DNA from: Flavobacterium zepuense | Lineage (GTDB): Bacteria > Bacteroidota > Bacteroidia > Flavobacteriales > Flavobacteriaceae | DNA length: 64,000 bases | Assembly: GCF_007097145.1 (NCBI RefSeq) | Contig: NZ_VJVZ01000002.1 | Coordinates: 480,341-544,340, forward strand | Reading direction: 5' to 3' | Shown: positions 63,501 to 64,000 of the stretch, piece after piece | Numbering within the stretch: position 1 is the stretch's first letter | How the letters are laid out: each line of letters starts with the position of its first letter | Notes under the pieces: model-generated | The model's input: only the letters and a program-made list of their open reading frames with translations | Told to the model about the DNA's origin: nothing | The model's database searches: none | Position numbers and translations under genes: made by a program

Positions 63501-63635
63501 AATTACACCAACCAGTGGTATGGCCAGCAGGAAAATGGTAAAGAACTGCCAACAGGCACATATTATTATGTAGTTGAGCTAAGTGGCGGCATTAATAAAA
63601 CCGGTTGGGTTTACATAAACCGCCAGGAAAACTAA
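60585..63635 (+). CDS. Large T9SS type B surface protein with PKD and tandem repeats
   Basis: 1016 residues from MKRKLQLLRRGVGMALLLL (signal peptide ending PSAYAQ). An N-terminal beta-propeller-like domain (about residues 30-410; SPDGTKLAAAILDG, FSPNSRFLYVSDPSG) is followed by a PKD domain (ITWDFGDPASGADNIST..GGTYTVTATIT). Five tandem repeats of about 85-90 residues each have the pattern LxxCDTxxxDGxxxFDLTQQDxxLL..YYTTxADA..TPxxFTN..QTIYAxVT. The C-terminus (IPKGISPNRDGFNDTFDLSY, YYYVVELSGGINKTGWVYINR) is the type B sorting domain. The ATG at 60585 is preferred to a longer TTG/GTG frame. A PorP/SprF-like gene follows. Confidence 0.93.
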   Translation: MKRKLQLLRRGVGMALLLLAPSAYAQWQQDLWVGKQAYNWCDSYNKGINFSSGSPVIFTGVQLSALEGSTTISDVNGELLFYAGQHKIWNKNHQIMLNGNDLLGGGDSSTQSGVFVQKPGSTNIYYLFNVNTPDAITGLIYSEIDLTLASGLGGVTANKNIMLDNMVGVEKITAVHHADGEGVWVITHRTGSAEFVAYLVTSAGVTTTPVVSAVGTAYSGIDPNDVYLAGNNGGVGQLKASPDGTKLAAAILDGTNKGVDLLDFDNQTGIVSNAKHLSDNTGLVYGLEFSPNSRFLYVSDPSGGWVFGGTVHQYDATLGTEADVAVSNTIIATLPSGSAYGSCAMQLGPDGKIYIKDVVGEVLNAISYPNNQGVAAGFTAAAINLGSSIGTPAFIQSYFESGILAEEGCPGDIAFTLLRIPDATSITWDFGDPASGADNISTVAEHSYTTGGTYTVTATITSNGATQTATGQVIVTNPNGNITTPTAVTLCADANGTATFNLSLQTPIILGSLDATLYTVTYYPTVADALADTNEITTPAAFTSAGQTIYVSVTHNGNNCTSYTQFNVVASPAPVLPIVPDLETCDTAAIDGFAIFNLTQQDALLLQGLTGANIAYYTTEADAHSGTNAITTPASFTNTVNPQTIYATVTTTSGCHSVTSFSIDVLPALQLPSVGNLQECDTNAQDGITNFDLTQQDGALLSGITGTVAYYTTMADAQGGVNPVIFPTNFPNTSNPQNIYAVVTNSTTGCTGTAIFTIEALPVPTATAVSDLQSCTNVFNLIVHTASLQGQSGYTVAYFTSLANAEGNINALATPNAFESTGTIQTIYTRISSGDCYTVTTFDVITLPAPQIGGSLVIEGCPPFNLGTAVSGTGLSFSYYTSQEDADNNINAIANPLAYEITTGNLTVYVRAETTDGCEAFAEIELQTGACDIPKGISPNRDGFNDTFDLSYFDVQKLSVFNRYGQEVYTRNNYTNQWYGQQENGKELPTGTYYYVVELSGGINKTGWVYINRQEN

Positions 63636-63642
63636 ATACCTT

Positions 63643-63675
63643 GCAAACTGCCGTTTGTTATAAATGGCAGTTTGC
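63643..63675 (+). terminator. Terminator of the type B surface protein
   Basis: GCAAACTGCC and GGCAGTTTGC form a perfect 10-bp stem with a 13-base loop, followed by ATTTATTA. Confidence 0.85.
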
Positions 63676-63786
63676 ATTTATTATCACAATAAACCGTAAA
63701 GGCCAGAGAATTCTACATTAAAAAATTTTAACACAGCTAAAAGCGTAATTTTTTTCTTAAATAAATGTTAATGAACGAAAAATAAT

Positions 63787-63794
63787 TATCTTTA
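63787..63794 (+). promoter_or_regulatory. Possible -7 element of the PorP/SprF-like gene
   Basis: TATCTTTA, one mismatch to TAnnTTTG, 71 bases before the ATG at 63866. Confidence 0.35.
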
Positions 63795-63865
63795 GCCACC
63801 ACGAATCAGGGCTTTTTATTACGGTAAAAAGCTTTTGTTCAACCCAATAAAACACACATACCCGC

Positions 63866-64000
63866 ATGAAGAAAATTTATTTTGCAGCATTAATGGCATT
63901 GGGAGGCCTGCTGGATGCCACTGCGCAGCAGGACCCGCATTACACCCAGTACATGTACAACATGAACGTAATAAACCCGGCTTATGCGGGCAGTAAAGAA
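63866..64000 (+). CDS. PorP/SprF-family T9SS outer-membrane protein, 5' end only
   Basis: 45 residues visible before the window ends: a signal peptide (MKKIYFAALMALGGLLDATAQ) followed by QDPHYTQYMYNMNVINPAYAGSK. The start QDPxYTQYMxNxxxxNPAYAGS is the hallmark of PorP/SprF proteins, outer-membrane beta-barrels paired with type B cargo. It directly follows the T9SS type B protein at 60585, as in SprB/SprF-type pairs. Confidence 0.88.
   Translation, partial: MKKIYFAALMALGGLLDATAQQDPHYTQYMYNMNVINPAYAGSKE

Overview
The window looks like a chromosomal segment of a Flavobacterium-like member of the Bacteroidota (Flavobacteriaceae). The evidence is: several secreted proteins ending in type IX secretion (T9SS) type A or type B sorting domains; a PorP/SprF-like gene at the right edge; promoters of the TAnnTTTG (-7) type in front of many genes; lipoboxes and C-terminal domains typical of the phylum; and a complete flavobacterial nuo operon whose NuoG is short. 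I see no phage, no insertion sequence with a transposase, no rRNA and no CRISPR array. The mobile-looking DNA consists of small non-coding inverted-repeat elements.

Layout. 1-8.2 kb: the end of a T9SS type A protein, a DUF11-type T9SS type B surface protein, a MORN-like small exported protein, a TlpA-type thioredoxin, a lipoprotein, aspS, an outer-membrane beta-barrel protein and a cold-shock protein. 8.4-21.5 kb: nuoA-N, all 14 subunits of complex I in order, starting from a clear promoter and ending in a strong terminator; only the nuoF-nuoG junction is loose. 21.5-32.4 kb is accessory: a Nudix-fold regulator with a damaged catalytic box, two SDR oxidoreductases, two Crp/Fnr regulators, a umuC-umuD pair in reversed order, a beta-helix exported protein, a 0.5-kb repeat-rich spacer, an MFS transporter, a DUF1330 protein and an AT-rich phospholipase-D-like gene.

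32.5-40.2 kb: cydAB (cytochrome bd oxidase), then a three-gene biotin-dependent acyl-CoA carboxylase operon. This operon is bracketed by two paralogous stand-alone receiver proteins, one of which has Asn in place of the phospho-accepting Asp. An 0.8-kb spacer before the carboxylase holds a nest of MITE-like elements. 40.4-45.2 kb: small unknown proteins, tRNA-Leu(CAA) divergent from prs, rplY, lipoproteins and pth. 45.2-52.3 kb: two paralogous secreted zinc metallopeptidases (reprolysin-like, P-domain, T9SS type A) flanking a lipoprotein and a cupin. 52.7-64 kb: ribF, an HTTM membrane protein, bioB, two tandem TPR-transmembrane-HTH proteins, a large repeat-containing T9SS type B protein and the start of a PorP/SprF-like gene.

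How it fits together. nuoA-N and cydAB supply both ends of an aerobic or microaerobic respiratory chain. bioB makes the biotin needed by the carboxylase. The T9SS cargo proteins and the PorP/SprF partner form a cell-surface export theme that runs through both ends of the window. The most unusual items are the Asp-to-Asn receiver paired with an intact paralogue, the nested inverted-repeat elements at 35.6-36.1 kb, the tandem stem-loop repeats at 28.8-29.0 kb, the mirror-image promoters between tRNA-Leu and prs, and start codons placed almost on top of the -7 box (umuC, pth).
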